A stretch of DNA of 8,038 bases from DASTRU01 sp035761045 (GTDB lineage Bacteria; Pseudomonadota; Gammaproteobacteria; Burkholderiales; Burkholderiaceae_E): positions 1 to 8,038 of the forward strand of contig DASTRU010000235.1 in NCBI GenBank assembly GCA_035761045.1, written 5' to 3'. Positions within the stretch are counted from its first letter, which is position 1; each line of letters starts with the position of its first letter. Position numbers and translations under genes: made by a program. Shown here one piece after another: positions 6,556-8,038 of the stretch. The notes below the pieces were generated by a model that saw only the letters and a list, made by a program, of their open reading frames with translations, ran no database searches and was not told the origin of the DNA.

Positions 6556-7125
6556 ATGGATTCCGAAGAATTTAGCCAGGACGACTGGCGTCGGTTGTTA
6601 CGCGCACTTGGCGAGGATCCATCGCGCCAAGGGTTGCTCGATACGCCAACGCGCGTCGCCAAGGCATGGGCGCATTGGACCTCGGGCTATCAACAAAACC
6701 CCGACGAAATTTTGAAGGTGTTTGAAGACGGCGCCGAGCGTTACAACGAATTGATCGTAGTGCGCGGTATTCCGGTGTACAGCCATTGCGAGCATCACCT
6801 CGCGCCGTTCTTTGGCACCGCCACCGTGGGCTATACGCCAAATGGTCGCATCGTCGGGCTTTCCAAGCTCACGCGATTGGTCGATTGCTTCGCCAAGCGC
6901 TTGCAAGTGCAAGAGCGCCTCACGATGCAAATCGCCGAAGCCCTCATGACGCATATGACGCCGCTTTCGGTCGGCGTGGTGATCCGCTGCCGCCATATGT
7001 GCATGGAAAGCCGTGGAATTCGCACGCCCGGCGAGGAAACCGTGACTTCGGCCTTGCTTGGCGAATTACAAACAAACTTAGGACTTCGCACCGAGTTCCT
7101 AGCGTTGGCGCGCGAGAAACATTAG
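6556..7125 (+). CDS. folE: GTP cyclohydrolase I
   Basis: FolE converts GTP to 7,8-dihydroneopterin triphosphate, the first step of tetrahydrofolate synthesis, in the cytoplasm. The 189-residue protein has the N-terminal EDPSRQGLLDTPTRVAKAW (20-38), the zinc-binding HCEHHLAPFFG (Cys78 and His81, with catalytic-type His80), GLSKLTRLV (101-109), the QVQERLT motif (117-123), and HMCMESRG (147-154) carrying the third zinc ligand Cys149. All key residues of the zinc-dependent FolE type are present, so it is not the zinc-independent FolE2. It is shorter than E. coli FolE (222 aa) at the N-terminus, as in many FolE proteins. ATG 6556 is the only plausible start, but no Shine-Dalgarno precedes it. It lies 56 bases after zapE and converges with the next gene across a 3-base gap. 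I see no folate-gene neighbours. Confidence 0.96.
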   Translation: MDSEEFSQDDWRRLLRALGEDPSRQGLLDTPTRVAKAWAHWTSGYQQNPDEILKVFEDGAERYNELIVVRGIPVYSHCEHHLAPFFGTATVGYTPNGRIVGLSKLTRLVDCFAKRLQVQERLTMQIAEALMTHMTPLSVGVVIRCRHMCMESRGIRTPGEETVTSALLGELQTNLGLRTEFLALAREKH

Positions 7126-7128
7126 GAC

Positions 7129-8038
7129 TTATTTCTTGCGGGCCTGCGCGAGCAAGGCTTGGCAATTCGCGTCTTCGCCTGGCCCGGTTTCAATAAGGGG
7201 AATCAACGCGGCCAATGGCGTGATTAACCCCAATCCCACCGCTGCCGCGCCGCGCGCCAAGAGCGTGGTTTTATCCACCGAGAAGCGTGGCGCGCCAAAA
7301 CTGCCCGCGAGATACAACGGTGCCCGAAGCACGGCGATGCTCACGTCCTTCGGTTTTGGGTCGAAGGTGAGCGAGAGCGTTTCGTTCGCGAAGTCGATCG
7401 TTCCGTGCCCATCGATGCGTGTGTCGTCGGTGTCCAGCACCAATTGCTCGCTCGTTGCTCGCCCCTCGCGAACATCGAATACCGCGACACCGCAGCGCAA
7501 GCGCGAACGTTGGTCACGACCGACTAAGTACTTAATAATTTCCGCGCCGTCCAAGCCAATCGCTTCAAGGAGCAGCGACGAGAGTTCACCTCCGGACGTG
7601 ACAAGCTCGAGCTTGCCATTGGCGCCGCCCAGCATCGCGCCTACCGTGTCGCCATGGCTTGTTAAATCAAGTCGGCCGCCCAGCAAGCCAACGCTGTTCT
7701 TCGACCAATCCACGGTTGGAAATAATTCATTAAGTCGCAGCTTGCTAAAGCGGGTATCGAGCGCGACGCGATAAGGATGTTGACGCGCGTTCAGCGCGAT
7801 GTTGCTCGTGATGTCGCCGCCCGCATAACCAAAGCGCAATGGCGTGAGTTTGAGTTGCCCTTCGTCGAGCGTTAGGCGCGCGGACAAATCATCGATGGCG
7901 AGCGCCTTGGGTCGCAGTATGCGTTTTGCGTTCAGCGTAACGTCCGCGTCGATGGCGTTGAGCTTGTCGGCGCGCAATGGCGTTGCGGGCAAGACTTTGC
8001 GATCGGGTGATTTCGCGTTGTCTTGCTTGTCCTTGCGC
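7129..8038 (-). CDS. AsmA family protein, C-terminal part (5' partial)
   Basis: The - strand frame is open from the right edge of the window to a TAA at 7131-7129, giving 302 residues of the C-terminal part of a larger protein. AsmA-family proteins are large, N-terminally membrane-anchored envelope proteins linked to outer-membrane biogenesis and lipid transport. The call rests on the repetitive beta-strand-like sequence and on C-terminal features recognised from the family: GHGTIDFANETLSLTFDPKP, the segment LRAPLYLAGSFGAPRF, and the tail LIPLIETGPGEDANC near the end. A start at the in-frame TTG 7992 is not believable, because coding continues upstream with a charged, Lys/Asp-rich stretch (RKDKQDNAKSPDRKV) that looks like an inter-domain linker. 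The N-terminal anchor lies outside the window. It is transcribed towards folE with no clear terminator between them. The specific AsmA paralogue cannot be told from this part. Confidence 0.85.
   Translation of the reverse strand, partial: RKDKQDNAKSPDRKVLPATPLRADKLNAIDADVTLNAKRILRPKALAIDDLSARLTLDEGQLKLTPLRFGYAGGDITSNIALNARQHPYRVALDTRFSKLRLNELFPTVDWSKNSVGLLGGRLDLTSHGDTVGAMLGGANGKLELVTSGGELSSLLLEAIGLDGAEIIKYLVGRDQRSRLRCGVAVFDVREGRATSEQLVLDTDDTRIDGHGTIDFANETLSLTFDPKPKDVSIAVLRAPLYLAGSFGAPRFSVDKTTLLARGAAAVGLGLITPLAALIPLIETGPGEDANCQALLAQARKK

Noticed and set aside
7136..7774. + strand open frame (212 codons) opposite the AsmA-family gene
   Set aside because: Ser/Pro/Arg-rich with no motif. The - strand frame has AsmA-family features and continues to the window edge.

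Overview
The window reads as ordinary chromosomal DNA from a GC-rich proteobacterium, most likely a betaproteobacterium and perhaps Burkholderiales. This rests on recalled family resemblance of the SucA, SucB and LpdA proteins (for example the SucA stretch around LGHNEQDTP and HPGTRKLYADKL) and on the order sucA-sucB-...-lpdA followed directly by a ZapE/AFG1-type ATPase, which I know from betaproteobacteria. No search was run, so the lineage is an inference.

Layout. Bases 2-2155 hold the C-terminal three quarters of sucA (2-oxoglutarate dehydrogenase E1); the start lies upstream of the window. A spacer of about 110 bases with two hairpins follows, then sucB (E2, 2265-3533), a small SHOCT-PspC membrane protein gene (3555-3869), lpdA (E3, 3909-5336), a zapE-like ATPase gene (5351-6499) and folE (GTP cyclohydrolase I, 6556-7125), all on the + strand. 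On the - strand, converging on folE with only 3 bases between stop codons, is the C-terminal part of an AsmA-family gene (7129-8038, running off the right end). There is no gene-free stretch longer than about 110 bases.

How the genes work together. SucA, SucB and LpdA are the three subunits of the 2-oxoglutarate dehydrogenase complex of the TCA cycle: E1 decarboxylates 2-oxoglutarate on thiamine diphosphate, E2 carries the succinyl group on a lipoyl lysine to CoA, and E3 reoxidises the dihydrolipoyl arm with FAD/NAD+. Spacing of 21-109 bases and shared strand suggest one transcription unit whose promoter lies left of the window. The SHOCT-PspC gene sits inside this unit and may report on or act at the membrane. 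A strong terminator-shaped hairpin lies just after lpdA but inside the first codons of the annotated zapE reading frame. ZapE, FolE and the AsmA protein have separate roles: division/protein quality control, tetrahydrofolate synthesis and cell-envelope biogenesis.

I found no mobile element, CRISPR array, tRNA, rRNA or defence-like cassette, and no clear previously undescribed system. The most worthwhile oddities are the SHOCT-PspC insertion between sucB and lpdA, the terminator-like palindrome overlapping the start of zapE, the structured sucA-sucB spacer, and a folE start without a visible Shine-Dalgarno.
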